DNA of 64,000 nucleotides from Streptomyces sp. L-9-10 (GTDB lineage: Bacteria > Actinomycetota > Actinomycetes > Streptomycetales > Streptomycetaceae). Both the position numbers and the translations under genes were made by a program. The notes below the pieces were generated by a model, which saw only the letters and a list, made by a program, of their open reading frames with translations, did no database searches and had not been told where the DNA came from. The stretch lies in contig NZ_PHRF01000048.1 in NCBI RefSeq assembly GCF_004151105.1, positions 124,001 through 188,000 on the forward strand, given 5' to 3'. Each line of letters begins with the position of its first letter. Positions within the stretch are counted from its first letter, which is position 1. Positions 9,541 to 18,176 of this stretch are shown one piece after another.

Positions 9541-11604
9541 GTGGTGAATGCGGAGCACAGCGTGCACGGCGGTGCGGCGGCGGGTACGGCGGGGACCGGT
9601 TTCGGCGCGGCCCGCGCGGTTCTCTGGCTGGTCGTGGCCGTACTGGCGGTCAGACAGGCGGCGGCGGTGCTCCGGCATCCGCCCGGTGAACGGCTGACCG
9701 ATCTGGAGACCTGGATCGGTGAGAACGGCGTGCTGCATGTGACGGGTTCGCTGTACGACACCGGGAGGTTCACCGGAACACCGTTCGCCGGCCTCGTACT
9801 CAAACCGCTGGCGCGCTCGGCCGAACAGAGCCTCGGGATCGCGTGGACCTTCGGGACGCTCCTGCTGGTCGTCGCCCTCGGTCTCGTCGCGGCCCGTGCT
9901 CTCCCCGGCCGGGTGTCGCGCCGTACAGGACTGCTGGCCGCGCCGGTCGCGATCAGTCTGCTGATGCTGTCGCTGCCCGTACGCAACAGCTTCTCGCTCG
10001 GGCAGACCAGCATCATTCCCGTCCTGCTGGTGCTGCTCGGCTGCTTCGTCGCCCGCGGTGAGCGTGTCTCCGGCGTGCTGACAGGCATCGGCGCGGCGTT
10101 CCAGCCCGCCATCCTGCTCTTCGTACCGCTGCTCTGGCTGACCGGCCGCAAAAAGGCCGCGGTGACGACGACCGGAGTCTTCGCCGCCGGTACGGCGGTG
10201 GCGTGGCTCGCGATGCCGGGCGACTCCTGGGCGTACTGGATGCACCATGTGGCGGGCGCGGGCCTCGGTGAGCGCCCCGACAGTCTCGCCAACCAGTCCC
10301 TGCACGGCGCGCTGCTCAGGATCGGCCTGGAAGGGCCCCTGGAAGTCGTGCTGTTCGTCGTGCTGGCCGCGGCCGTCGTCTTCCTGGGGCTGCGGCGCGC
10401 GGTCCGCTACGCGCGGGACGGGCAGCTGCTGCTGGCCGTCGCGCTGACCGGCTGTGTCGCGATCGCCGTCTCGCCGACCGCCTGGCAGCACCAGCTGCTG
10501 TGGGTGCTGCTGGCACTGGTCGGCCGGGTCGGCATACGGGCCAGGGACCGGCTGGTGTGGCCGGCGGTCGTGGTGCTGGTGATGACGCTGCCGGGGAAGA
10601 TGCTCCTGCCGAACGTGGGCGTGCTCGTGCCCCTGCGGGAGAACGCCCCCCTGGTCGCGGCGCTCGCGGCGGCCTGCGCGGTGCCGTTCCTGACACGTAC
10701 CGCGCCGTCCTTCGAGAAGCCCGTCCCGAACGAGTACGCGCGCCCCGTGCCCGCGCGCTGGGGACGGATACCGCTGCTGCCGTTCTGGAGGCGGCTGTTC
10801 AGCCGGCCGAACCTGCTGCTCGAAGTGCTCGCCATCCGGGTCGGTTTCTCCGTCTACACCCAGATCCGGCTCGCCGCGACGGGCGGTCGCGAGACCGCCG
10901 AGGAACACGGCCGGCAGATCCACTCGATCGAGCGGGCGCTCGGGATCGACATCGAGCGCTGGGTCAACCACACGGTGGTGGAGGTGAAGTGGGCCGAGAG
11001 CTTCTTCAACTTCTACTACTCGTCGTTCCACTTCCTGGTGCCGCTGGCGATCCTCGGCGTGCTCTACGTACGCCGCCCGGCGGACTACCGCTGGGCGCGC
11101 TCCTCGCTCGCCTTCGCCACGGTGCTCGCGCTGGTCGGCTTCTGGCTCTACCCGCTGGCGCCGCCGCGGCTGATGCCCGGCCTCGGCTTCATCGACACCG
11201 CGCACGGCCCGCAGGATCTGACCAACCCGGACTACGGGGCGCTGACCTCGCTCACCAACCAGTACGCGGCGATGCCGTCGCTGCACTTCGGCTGGTCGCT
11301 GTGGTGCGGCGTGGTGATCGTCGTCCTGGCACCCAAGGGGTGGATGAAACTGCTCGGGGTGCTCCACCCGCTCTTCACGGTGTGCGCGATCGTCGCCACC
11401 GCCAACCACTGGGTGCTCGACGCGGTGGGCGGCGCGGCGGTGGTGGGGGCGGGCTTCGGGCTGACGTATCTGCTGGCGGGCCCGCGGAAGCTGCTGCCAC
11501 GGGCGGCGGCGCTCGCGACGGCGGATCCGTTCCCCGAGGGGGACGGACGCGCCGGTACGCGTGGTACGGACGACAGAGCGGACCGGCGGGCCCCGGCCGG
11601 CTGA
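9541..11604 (+). CDS. Bifunctional GT87-like glycosyltransferase / PAP2-family phosphatase
   Basis: 687 residues; GTG at 9541 with GGAGGG upstream. The N-terminal half is a polytopic GT87/DUF2029-like mannosyltransferase (residues ~20-390), using polyprenyl-phosphate sugars as donors in that family; NSFSLGQTSIIPVLL is a typical block. The C-terminal third is a PAP2 domain of the inositol-phosphorylceramide-synthase type: YSSFHFLVPLA, MPSLHFGWSLW and ATANHWVLDAVGG supply the catalytic His and Asp. The fusion suggests one protein that both moves a sugar and cleaves or transfers a lipid phosphate in membrane glycolipid metabolism. It is divergent from the O-methyltransferase gene. Confidence 0.88.
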   Translation: MVNAEHSVHGGAAAGTAGTGFGAARAVLWLVVAVLAVRQAAAVLRHPPGERLTDLETWIGENGVLHVTGSLYDTGRFTGTPFAGLVLKPLARSAEQSLGIAWTFGTLLLVVALGLVAARALPGRVSRRTGLLAAPVAISLLMLSLPVRNSFSLGQTSIIPVLLVLLGCFVARGERVSGVLTGIGAAFQPAILLFVPLLWLTGRKKAAVTTTGVFAAGTAVAWLAMPGDSWAYWMHHVAGAGLGERPDSLANQSLHGALLRIGLEGPLEVVLFVVLAAAVVFLGLRRAVRYARDGQLLLAVALTGCVAIAVSPTAWQHQLLWVLLALVGRVGIRARDRLVWPAVVVLVMTLPGKMLLPNVGVLVPLRENAPLVAALAAACAVPFLTRTAPSFEKPVPNEYARPVPARWGRIPLLPFWRRLFSRPNLLLEVLAIRVGFSVYTQIRLAATGGRETAEEHGRQIHSIERALGIDIERWVNHTVVEVKWAESFFNFYYSSFHFLVPLAILGVLYVRRPADYRWARSSLAFATVLALVGFWLYPLAPPRLMPGLGFIDTAHGPQDLTNPDYGALTSLTNQYAAMPSLHFGWSLWCGVVIVVLAPKGWMKLLGVLHPLFTVCAIVATANHWVLDAVGGAAVVGAGFGLTYLLAGPRKLLPRAAALATADPFPEGDGRAGTRGTDDRADRRAPAG

Positions 11605-11643
11605 GACTCTGGCCGCGGACCGTGCCGAGCGCGTGTGCCGGGC

Positions 11644-12564
11644 TCAGGCCCCGGCCGACGGGTCCTCGAACCTCGCCTCCGCCTCGAACGCGGCCCGGCG
11701 CGTCGCCCTCCGCAGCGCCTTGAGCACCGTCGCGCCGATCGTCAGGGTCAGGACGACCGTCAGCGCCGCCCGGCCCAGGTCCCAGCCGAACGAGGTCGCC
11801 GCGCAGTACGCCAGGAAGCGCGCCAGATTGTCGTGGACCGGATCGCCCGGATGGAAGGAGACGCCGGACGAGAGCCCGCCGAGATACGTCCACCCCTGGA
11901 GGTTCATGACCGTGCCGTACGCGAACGCCGCACACGCTCCGTAGAGCGCCAGCATCAGCGACTCGGCGCGGCCCCGCAGCCGGTCGGGGCCCGGCAGCAG
12001 CCCGGCGCCCATCGTGAACCAGCCCATCGCCAGCATCTGGAACGGCATCCACGGCCCGACACCGCCCGTGAGCAGCGCGGACGCGAACATCGTGACCGAG
12101 CCGAGTACGAAACCGAACCCCGGTCCGAGGACCCGGCCGCTCAGCACCATCAGGAAGAACATCGGCTCAAGTCCCGCCGTACCGGCCCCCAGTGGCCGCA
12201 GCGCCGCCCCGACGGCGGCCAGCACCCCCAGCATCGCCACGGCCTTCGCGTCCAGCCCGGAATCGGCGATCGTCGCGACGACGACGCCGACGAGGAGCGG
12301 GAGCAGCGCGGCGAAGAGCCATGGCGCGTCCTGGGAGTGCGCGAGTCCGGACGCGCGGTCGGCGAGCAGCGGCCAGCCGAAGGCGACCACGCCGATCGCG
12401 CCGATGAGGGCGAGGGCGCAGACGGCGCGAGGGCCGAGCCGTACGGCACGCGCCCGGGGCGTGCGGGCGCGGGGCGTGCCAGGACGTGGAGCACGGGCCC
12501 GGGAGGCGCGGGTCCCGGGTGTGCGGGCCCGGGGCGTGCCCGCCCCGGGGACCGGCGGCGTCAT
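11644..12564 (-). CDS. ECF transporter S component (probable cobalamin/cobinamide-specific)
   Basis: 306 residues. The ATG at 12564 forms an ATGA overlap with the stop of the ATPase gene. After a low-complexity Arg/Pro/Thr N-terminus (~55 residues, encoded by repeats) come about six or seven membrane segments, with MFFLMVLSGRVLGPGFGFVLGS, GVGPWMPFQMLAMGWFTMGAG and ALYGACAAFAYG. These match the large S subunits of the CbrT/DUF6580-like group of ECF importers. It is the last gene of the riboswitch-headed operon, and that riboswitch is the main reason to infer vitamin B12 or a precursor as the substrate; the operon supplies its own T and A subunits. Confidence 0.85.
   Translation of the reverse strand: MTPPVPGAGTPRARTPGTRASRARAPRPGTPRARTPRARAVRLGPRAVCALALIGAIGVVAFGWPLLADRASGLAHSQDAPWLFAALLPLLVGVVVATIADSGLDAKAVAMLGVLAAVGAALRPLGAGTAGLEPMFFLMVLSGRVLGPGFGFVLGSVTMFASALLTGGVGPWMPFQMLAMGWFTMGAGLLPGPDRLRGRAESLMLALYGACAAFAYGTVMNLQGWTYLGGLSSGVSFHPGDPVHDNLARFLAYCAATSFGWDLGRAALTVVLTLTIGATVLKALRRATRRAAFEAEARFEDPSAGA
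12464..12545 (-). repeat. Coding low-complexity repeat (GGGGCGTGCGGGC-like)
   Basis: Imperfect 12-15 base repeats encode the RARTPG/PRART motifs at the N-terminus of the ECF S component. The membrane core of the protein is unaffected. Confidence 0.5.
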
Positions 12565-14348
12565 TCCGTCCCCTCCGTTTCCCGGGCCGAAGCCTCCGCC
12601 GACCCCGGGGCACCAGAAACCCCTGTGGTCCCCGGGGCCTCGGAGGCCGTCGCCGCCAGCGCCGTACGGACCTGAGCCACCGTCAGCCACTCCCGTGGCG
12701 CCATGATCTTCGCCACCTGCGGCGCGAAGGCAGGCGACGAGACCACCACCCGGGCCGTAGGGCCGTCCGCCACGATCTCGCCGTCGGCCAGGATCACCAC
12801 CCGGTGCGCCAGCTCCGCGGCCAGTTCCACGTCGTGGGTCGCCAGGACGATCGCGTGCCCCTCGCCCGCCAGCGCGCGCAGCACCCCGACGAGACGGGCC
12901 TTCGCCGCGTAGTCCAGGCCGCGCGTCGGCTCGTCCAGGAGCAGCAGCGGCGGCCGTCCGGTCAGGACGACCGCGAGGGCCAGCGCCAGCCGCTGCCCCT
13001 CGGACAGATCGCGCGGATGCGTCGCGTCCGCGACCTCGGGCAGCAGTTCACGGACGAGCGCACGGCACCTCCCGGGCTCCGCGCCCGCGTCGCTGTCCGC
13101 CGCCGCGCACTCGGCCGCGACCGTGTCGGCGTACAGCAGATCGCGTGGTTCCTGCGGTACGAGACCGACGTGCCGGATCAGTTCGCCCGGCGGGGTGCGG
13201 TGCGGGGCGCGGTCGCCGACGAGGACGGATCCGGCGGCCGGCGCGACCATCCCGACCAGGGTGGACAGGAGCGTGGACTTGCCCGCGCCGTTACGGCCCA
13301 TCAGGGCGATGGTCTCGCCCGGCACGACGGTCAGTGACACCTCGCGCAGCGCTTCGGTCCTGCCGCGCCGCACGGCGAGACCGGTCACGACGGCGAGCGG
13401 CCCGGAGCGGTCGGGGGCGCCGTCCCGCTCCGTCGTCGCGCGGCGGCGCAGCAGTCTGCCGAGCGGGGTGCGGGCGGCGGGCGCCGCTGTGGGAGCGGCC
13501 GTCCCCGTGCCCCCCACCGGCTCCGGCTCCCGGCCCGCCAGCCGCTCCCGCAGACCCGCCGCCCCGCGCCGCGCGTCCCGTACGGACAGGGGCAGCGGCT
13601 GCCAGCCGGCCAGCCGGCCCAGCGCCACCACCGGCGGATACACCGGCGACACCGCCATGATCCGCTCCGGGTCCCCGACGACCGGGGGCTGTCCCGGACC
13701 CGGCAGCAGGATGACCTGGTCCGCGTACTGCACCACCCGCTCCAGCCGGTGTTCGGCGAGCAGGACCGTCGTACCGAGATCGTGCACCAGCCGTTGCAGC
13801 ACGGCGAGGACCTCCTCGGCCGCCGCCGGGTCGAGCGCCGAGGTCGGTTCGTCGAGCACCAGCACCCTGGGGTGCGGGGTCAGTACGGAACCGATCGCGA
13901 CCCGCTGCCGCTGCCCGCCCGAGAGCGTGGCGATGGGCCGGTCGCGCAGTTCGGCCAGGCCCAGCAGGTCGAGCGTCTCCTCGACGCGGCGCCGCATCAC
14001 ATCGGGCGCCAGGCCCAGCGACTCCATGCCGTAGGCCAGCTCGTCCTCGACGGTGTCGGTGACGAAGTGCGCCAGCGGGTCCTGGCCCACGGTCCCGACC
14101 AGATCGGCGAGTTCGCGCGGCTTGTGGGTACGGGTGTCCCGGCCGCCGACGGTCACCCGGCCACGCAGCAGACCGCCGGTGAAGTGCGGGACGAGACCGG
14201 ACACGGTCCCCAGCAACGTCGACTTGCCGACCCCGGAGGGGCCGACGAGCAGGACGAGTTCGCCCTCGGGCACGGTGAGATCGACCCCGGCGATCGCGGG
14301 CGCCGGGGCATCGCCGTACGTCACCGACATCTGCTCGAACCGGATCAC
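12561..14348 (-). CDS. ECF transporter ATPase with two fused nucleotide-binding domains
   Basis: 595 residues. The GTG at 14348 overlaps the T-component stop (GTGA), which fixes the start. Domain 1 (~1-235) has Walker A GPSGVGKST, signature LSGGQRQR, Walker B VLVLDEP and H-loop AEHRLE. A linker follows, then domain 2 (~330-560) with Walker A GRNGAGKST, signature LSEGQRLAL (Glu in place of the second Gly), Walker B LLLLDEP and H-loop THDVELA. Two different half-sites in one chain are typical of actinobacterial ECF A1-A2 fusions. It should couple ATP hydrolysis to the T and S proteins encoded on either side. Confidence 0.92.
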   Translation of the reverse strand: MIRFEQMSVTYGDAPAPAIAGVDLTVPEGELVLLVGPSGVGKSTLLGTVSGLVPHFTGGLLRGRVTVGGRDTRTHKPRELADLVGTVGQDPLAHFVTDTVEDELAYGMESLGLAPDVMRRRVEETLDLLGLAELRDRPIATLSGGQRQRVAIGSVLTPHPRVLVLDEPTSALDPAAAEEVLAVLQRLVHDLGTTVLLAEHRLERVVQYADQVILLPGPGQPPVVGDPERIMAVSPVYPPVVALGRLAGWQPLPLSVRDARRGAAGLRERLAGREPEPVGGTGTAAPTAAPAARTPLGRLLRRRATTERDGAPDRSGPLAVVTGLAVRRGRTEALREVSLTVVPGETIALMGRNGAGKSTLLSTLVGMVAPAAGSVLVGDRAPHRTPPGELIRHVGLVPQEPRDLLYADTVAAECAAADSDAGAEPGRCRALVRELLPEVADATHPRDLSEGQRLALALAVVLTGRPPLLLLDEPTRGLDYAAKARLVGVLRALAGEGHAIVLATHDVELAAELAHRVVILADGEIVADGPTARVVVSSPAFAPQVAKIMAPREWLTVAQVRTALAATASEAPGTTGVSGAPGSAEASARETEGTE

Positions 14349-15511
14349 GGCGCCGTCTTTCTCTGTGCGGGAAGTTCCACTGGGGAGGGGGTGGGTACGG
14401 GCGCGACGAACGCGGGCAGCAGCCCGAGCAGCGCCCCCGCCGCGGGCCAGAGCGGCAGCACCGGCGCCACCAGCGGGACGACACCGGGGTGCAGCGCCGC
14501 GGGATCGACGGCCGCCGCCCGGATCATCAGCGCCGCGACGGCCGCGCCCGACCCGGCCACCAGCCAGGCGCGGACGCCCCAGCGGTCGGGGCGGTAGCGG
14601 GTACGGACCGAGCGCCGGCCGCCGAGCCGCAGCCCGGCCAGCGCGGCGGCCAGCCCGGCGCCCAGCAGCGGCAGCCCGTAGCCCGCGCCCTCGGCGGCGA
14701 GCAGCGCGTACGAACCGGCGCAGACGCCCAGCAGCCCGCCGAGCGTGAGCGCGGTGGTGGTGGTGCGTACGGCGCGCGGGACCTCGGCCGTACGTCCGTA
14801 GCCGCGGGCGTCCATCGAGGCCGCGACCGCCACCGAACGCTCCAGCGCGCCCTCCAGAACCGGCAGTCCGATCTGGAGCACCGCCCGGATCCCGCCGGTG
14901 GGCCGGCCGCGCAGCCTGCGGGCGGTACGCAGCCGCCCGGCATCGGCGACCATGTTCGGCGCGAAGGTCATGGCGACGACGACGGCGACCCCGGCCTCGT
15001 ACAGCGCGCCCGGCAGCGACTTGAGCAGCCGGGCCGGGGCGGCGAGCGCGTTCGCCGCGCCCACGCAGATCAGCAGCGTGGCCAGCTTCGCGCCGTCGTA
15101 CAGCGCGAAGACCAGCTGCTCGGCCGTCACCCGGCCACCGATCCGTACCCCCGCCGCCCAGTCGGGGAGCGGCACTTCGGGCAGGGTGACCAGGAGGCGT
15201 TCGCCGGGGACGGGAGAGCCGAGGAAGACCGAGAACAGCAGCCTGATGACGATCACGGCCAGCCCCAGCTTGATGAACGCGCCGTACGAACGGGCCCAGG
15301 GCGCGTCGGTACGGCGGGCCGCCACCACATAGCCCGCGACCCCGACCAGCAGTCCGAGCAGCAGCGGGTTGGCCGTACGGGACGCGGCGACGGCCAGCCC
15401 GAGCGCCCAGAGCCACCAGGCCCCGGCGGGCAGGGCGTTGGAGCGGCTGGCCCCGGGCGCGCGGAGCGAAGGGCGCGAGGCGGGTGCGCTCCGACGTGGG
15501 GTGCTGCTCAT
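14345..15511 (-). CDS. CbiQ-family ECF transporter T component
   Basis: 388 residues; ATG at 15511. The core shows several membrane segments and the coupling-helix motif SMDARGYGR (one of the Ala-Arg-Gly signatures that dock onto the ATPases), preceded by RTARRLRGR, the second such element. Additional C-terminal segments (AAALMIRAAAVDPAALHPGVVP and on) make it longer than a minimal ~260-residue CbiQ. The stop overlaps the ATPase start by four bases (GTGA), so translation is coupled. It lies 47 bases after the preceding gene, whose product is exported. Confidence 0.9.
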   Translation of the reverse strand: MSSTPRRSAPASRPSLRAPGASRSNALPAGAWWLWALGLAVAASRTANPLLLGLLVGVAGYVVAARRTDAPWARSYGAFIKLGLAVIVIRLLFSVFLGSPVPGERLLVTLPEVPLPDWAAGVRIGGRVTAEQLVFALYDGAKLATLLICVGAANALAAPARLLKSLPGALYEAGVAVVVAMTFAPNMVADAGRLRTARRLRGRPTGGIRAVLQIGLPVLEGALERSVAVAASMDARGYGRTAEVPRAVRTTTTALTLGGLLGVCAGSYALLAAEGAGYGLPLLGAGLAAALAGLRLGGRRSVRTRYRPDRWGVRAWLVAGSGAAVAALMIRAAAVDPAALHPGVVPLVAPVLPLWPAAGALLGLLPAFVAPVPTPSPVELPAQRKTAP

Positions 15512-15558
15512 CGCGTAGGGCTCATTTCGTACCGGTCATCTCGTACCGCTCATGGCGC

Positions 15559-16317
15559 TCATCCGCGCCGACGGCGGGCCTGCCGGAGGCCGGCCGCGGC
15601 GAGGACGGCCACGGCGGCGGCCCCGGCGAAGAGTCCGGCCGACGGACCGCCGCCTTCCCCGTCGCTCGCGCCGTCGCGCGAACCGCCCGCCGCCGGTGCG
15701 GAGGCCGACGAGGGCGTTCCGGAGGTCTCCGGCGTACGGGAGGTCTCCGGCGTACGGGAGGTCTCCGGCGTCGCCCCGCCGCCCGCCACCCGCTCGCCGC
15801 ACCCCGACGCCGGATATCCCGAGACGGCGCAGAGCAGCGCCTCGCTGTTGTAGCGCAGCGGCTTCGCCACCGCCGCCAGCGCCTCCGCGCTGCTCGCGTC
15901 CTCGCCCACCCGGGCGCACTCCGCCCGGGGCGCGGGCGGCTTCTCCCCGTCCGGCGCGTCGGCGTCCGTACCGGAGTCGATGACGACGGCGATCCGCTTG
16001 TGGCCGTCCCGCGCGGGGGTACTACCGCACACCGCCGCGAAGTCCGGTGTCCCGCGCGGCCGGTCCGCGTCCGCGCTGTCCGCGCTCACCGCGAAGCGGA
16101 AGCCGTTGACCGCGCCGTCGGCGGGCCGCGCCGTCGCCGGGCCCTGGGTGGCGTACGTCCACTTCGCGCCGTCGCTCTCCCAGAACGACCAGTAGCGGTA
16201 ACCGGCCGCCTGGGACGTCCCCGCCCCGGCGACGACAGCGCCGAGGGCGAGAACCACCAGACAGACGACGGTACGGAGACGTACCGGGGCCGAGACCGAG
16301 GCGCGGGCGCGTATCAC
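15559..16317 (-). CDS. Exported, C-terminally anchored protein of the SCO2325 type
   Basis: 252 residues. The GTG at 16317 forms GTGA with the preceding stop. Residues 1-38 are a Sec signal peptide (cleavage near SQAAG). The mature start GYRYWSFWESDGAKWTYATQGPA is a compact domain recurring in Streptomyces proteins which I recall being called the SCO2325 family. Two Cys pairs (AVCGS/RAECARV and LLCAVSGYPASGCG) may form disulphides. Then come three PETSRT repeats, a Gly/Ser linker, a membrane helix and a basic tail (RQARRRRG). Its place between the toroid protein and the ECF genes under a B12 riboswitch suggests a surface helper of cobalamin uptake; no direct evidence of binding is visible. 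Confidence 0.82.
   Translation of the reverse strand: MIRARASVSAPVRLRTVVCLVVLALGAVVAGAGTSQAAGYRYWSFWESDGAKWTYATQGPATARPADGAVNGFRFAVSADSADADRPRGTPDFAAVCGSTPARDGHKRIAVVIDSGTDADAPDGEKPPAPRAECARVGEDASSAEALAAVAKPLRYNSEALLCAVSGYPASGCGERVAGGGATPETSRTPETSRTPETSGTPSSASAPAAGGSRDGASDGEGGGPSAGLFAGAAAVAVLAAAGLRQARRRRG
15721..15772 (-). repeat. 18-bp coding tandem repeat
   Basis: Nearly three copies of an 18-base unit (GGAGGTCTCCGGCGTACG on the plus strand) encode PETSRT repeats in the linker before the membrane anchor. Confidence 0.85.
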
Positions 16318-17642
16318 GGCCGGGCGGTCTTTCCGCGGACACTGATCCGGAAGCCGATGTAGCCGGCCACGACCAGCCCGATCACGATGAGCCAGAGGAC
16401 GGCGCGCCCGCCCTCGTCGACGCTCGTGCTCGCCGCCGCGGCCGGCGAGGCCGGTACGGCGATGGCCTTCGGCGCGGGGCCGGTCGCGTTCAGCCGCTCC
16501 ACGAGGTCGATACCGCCGAAGTTGCGCGGGTCCGTGTCCGTGGCGTGGGCGGCCAGGATCAACTGCGCGTAGGCGGCGGGGCCGTTCTCCTGCGCCCACG
16601 CGCCGCTGTTCTGCTTCAGCCACTCCAGCGCCCGGTTGGCCTGGTCCCCGTAACCGGTGGCCGTCAGGGACACGACCGCTTCCGCCGTGTTCCCGATGTC
16701 GGGCAGCGGCGCGCTGTCCTCGGCACCGGGCATCGGCGGCTGGTCGAGATGGCCGGTGGCCGCGAGCACGGACGCCAGATAGGCGGCGCCGTTACGGGCC
16801 GCGCGCTCCGGCGAGAGATCCGCCGCGGGGACACAGGACGGCGCGGGGCCCGCCTTCACGGGACCGCTCACCAGCCGCTTGCCGACCCCGGCGAGCACGG
16901 CAGCGGTGGTGGCGTCGTCGTTGGCGGACAGTTTCCCGGCCGCGTCCGGCTGGTAGGCGAAACCACCGGCGTCCGCGCCCGACGCGGTGTCGCACGGGAT
17001 CGACAGACCCACCAGCGCGTCGTAGGCGTTCTTCCCCGCGGCGGACCGTACCGATGAGGGCCGTACCCCGGCGACGGTCATCGCGCCGATCACCAGCGAG
17101 GTGGAGTTGGCGTCGCTCGGGGTGCCGGGGGCGTAGCTCCAGCCGCCGTCCTTGTTCTGTACGGACCGCAGCCAGGCGATCCCCCTGGTCATGGCCGGCC
17201 GCTGCCCGCCGAGAGAGGAGAGCGCCTGGATGGCCGCCGCGGTGGAGTTGGAGTCGACCGCCGTCTTCGCGTCGCACGGCCTGGCGGGCTCGGGGCGGTA
17301 CGCGGGGAACGCGCCGTTGGCGCACTGCTGGCCCTTCAGCCAGGCCACCGCCTGGTTCGCGGGCCGGACATGCGCCGCGAACTGGCCCAGCATCGCCAGT
17401 GACTGCCGCCAGACCCCGTCGTACGTCGGATCCTTGTCGCCGTACAGGCCCGGCGGGATCTTCACAGGCGCGGGCTCGGCCGGGGACGACTCGGCCGGAG
17501 AGGGAGCGGGGGCCGGATCGGCGGACGGGGACGCGCCGGGGGCGGCCGGTACATCGCCCCCCGCGACGGCGGCCGGAGCGAGCGCCACGCAGAGCACGGC
17601 GGATGCGGCGAGCGCCGCTGCGCAGCGGCGAACGGTGGTCAT
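16314..17642 (-). CDS. Exported membrane-anchored alpha/alpha-toroid protein, putative surface cobalamin binder
   Basis: 442 residues; ATG at 17642, with GGAGAGG ten bases upstream. The layout is a Sec signal peptide (1-27), a Pro/Ser/Ala linker, a prenyltransferase/squalene-cyclase-like repeat domain (~75-395; blocks such as SVQNKDGGWSYAPG, ALSSLGG and NTAEAVVSLTATGYG), then a membrane helix and basic tail (FRISVRGKTARP). The class II cyclase DxDD motif is absent and the protein is extracytoplasmic, so it is unlikely to be an enzyme of terpene synthesis. The same alpha6-alpha6 fold binds B12 in animal intrinsic factor and transcobalamin. As first gene after a cobalamin riboswitch, a B12-capture role is the favoured inference. 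Confidence 0.82.
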   Translation of the reverse strand: MTTVRRCAAALAASAVLCVALAPAAVAGGDVPAAPGASPSADPAPAPSPAESSPAEPAPVKIPPGLYGDKDPTYDGVWRQSLAMLGQFAAHVRPANQAVAWLKGQQCANGAFPAYRPEPARPCDAKTAVDSNSTAAAIQALSSLGGQRPAMTRGIAWLRSVQNKDGGWSYAPGTPSDANSTSLVIGAMTVAGVRPSSVRSAAGKNAYDALVGLSIPCDTASGADAGGFAYQPDAAGKLSANDDATTAAVLAGVGKRLVSGPVKAGPAPSCVPAADLSPERAARNGAAYLASVLAATGHLDQPPMPGAEDSAPLPDIGNTAEAVVSLTATGYGDQANRALEWLKQNSGAWAQENGPAAYAQLILAAHATDTDPRNFGGIDLVERLNATGPAPKAIAVPASPAAAASTSVDEGGRAVLWLIVIGLVVAGYIGFRISVRGKTARP

Positions 17643-17655
17643 GGCGGGCGGGCCT

Positions 17656-17667
17656 CTCCTGCGGGAG
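17656..17667 (-). promoter_or_regulatory. Candidate Shine-Dalgarno-sequestering hairpin
   Basis: On the minus strand CTCC-CGCA-GGAG pairs part of the Shine-Dalgarno sequence of the toroid gene, downstream of the riboswitch core. This fits translational control, but the stem is only four base pairs. Confidence 0.35.
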
Positions 17668-17745
17668 CCGGGCGCGGGCACACCAGCGGCCCCTCCCGGC
17701 AGCGTATTCCTCGACGATGCCGGCCACCGGCGGCGTCCGATGGCA

Positions 17746-17864
17746 CGAGCCGGTCACGACCGCGTACGGGGCATTCCGGCTCGCCGCCGGGAAGGCGGCT
17801 CACGGCTGCGGGTCAGCGCCGGTTTCGCACCGGCTTCCCCCCATACGGGCATGATGACGACTCG
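17746..17864 (-). ncRNA. Cobalamin (B12) riboswitch
   Basis: On the minus strand the segment contains, in order, GGGGGAAGCCGGTGCGAAACC, the B12-box core GCGCTGACCCGCAGCCGTGA (17819-17800) and GAGCCGGAATGCC. These are the conserved blocks of the cobalamin riboswitch. The ends CGAGTCGTCA and TGACCGGCTCG can close a P1-like helix. It lies about 100 bases upstream of the toroid gene and points into the five-gene operon. In Streptomyces such elements repress their operon when adenosylcobalamin is abundant. Confidence 0.88.
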
Positions 17865-18176
17865 CTCACTCTACCGGCCCCCGTTCCCCCTTCCCCGGCA
17901 GGATGCCCGGGGAGCGGCCCTCGCGGACGGCCCGGTGTCCCCGGCGCCGCGCCCGGTCCCACGCCTGCCGCGCGACCCGTTCTCCGACAACCAGGTTAAA
18001 TCCGGCGAACAGTCGGGAAACACTTGTCATTTGGCGGGCACGGAGTCTTGTTGTGGCTCTGTCTACGCGCGTATCTTGAGCCGACTTTTCAGGGTTCTCA
18101 TAGTTCGTGCGCTTCTCGTACGTCTCGTGCGCCTCGCACGTCTCCCACACATCACGTTCGCAAGGAAGAGCTGACC
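17865..18176. other. Intergenic region with two divergent promoters expected
   Basis: About 310 bases upstream of the riboswitch and of the secreted nuclease gene. No gene is seen. The 18090-18150 stretch has CGCTTCTCGTACGTCTCGTGCGCCTCGC-like short repeats, and AAGGAAGAG before 18177 is the ribosome-binding site. No regulator site was recognised. Confidence 0.45.

Noticed and set aside
12561..15416. A much longer single frame running through both the ECF ATPase and T-component regions
   Set aside because: The portion above 14348 is out of frame with the conserved CbiQ protein; the GTGA overlap defines two separate genes.
16314..17642. Annotation as a squalene/hopene cyclase or prenyltransferase
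   Set aside because: The DxDD motif is missing, and a signal peptide plus C-terminal anchor place the domain outside the cell, where prenyl substrates are not expected.
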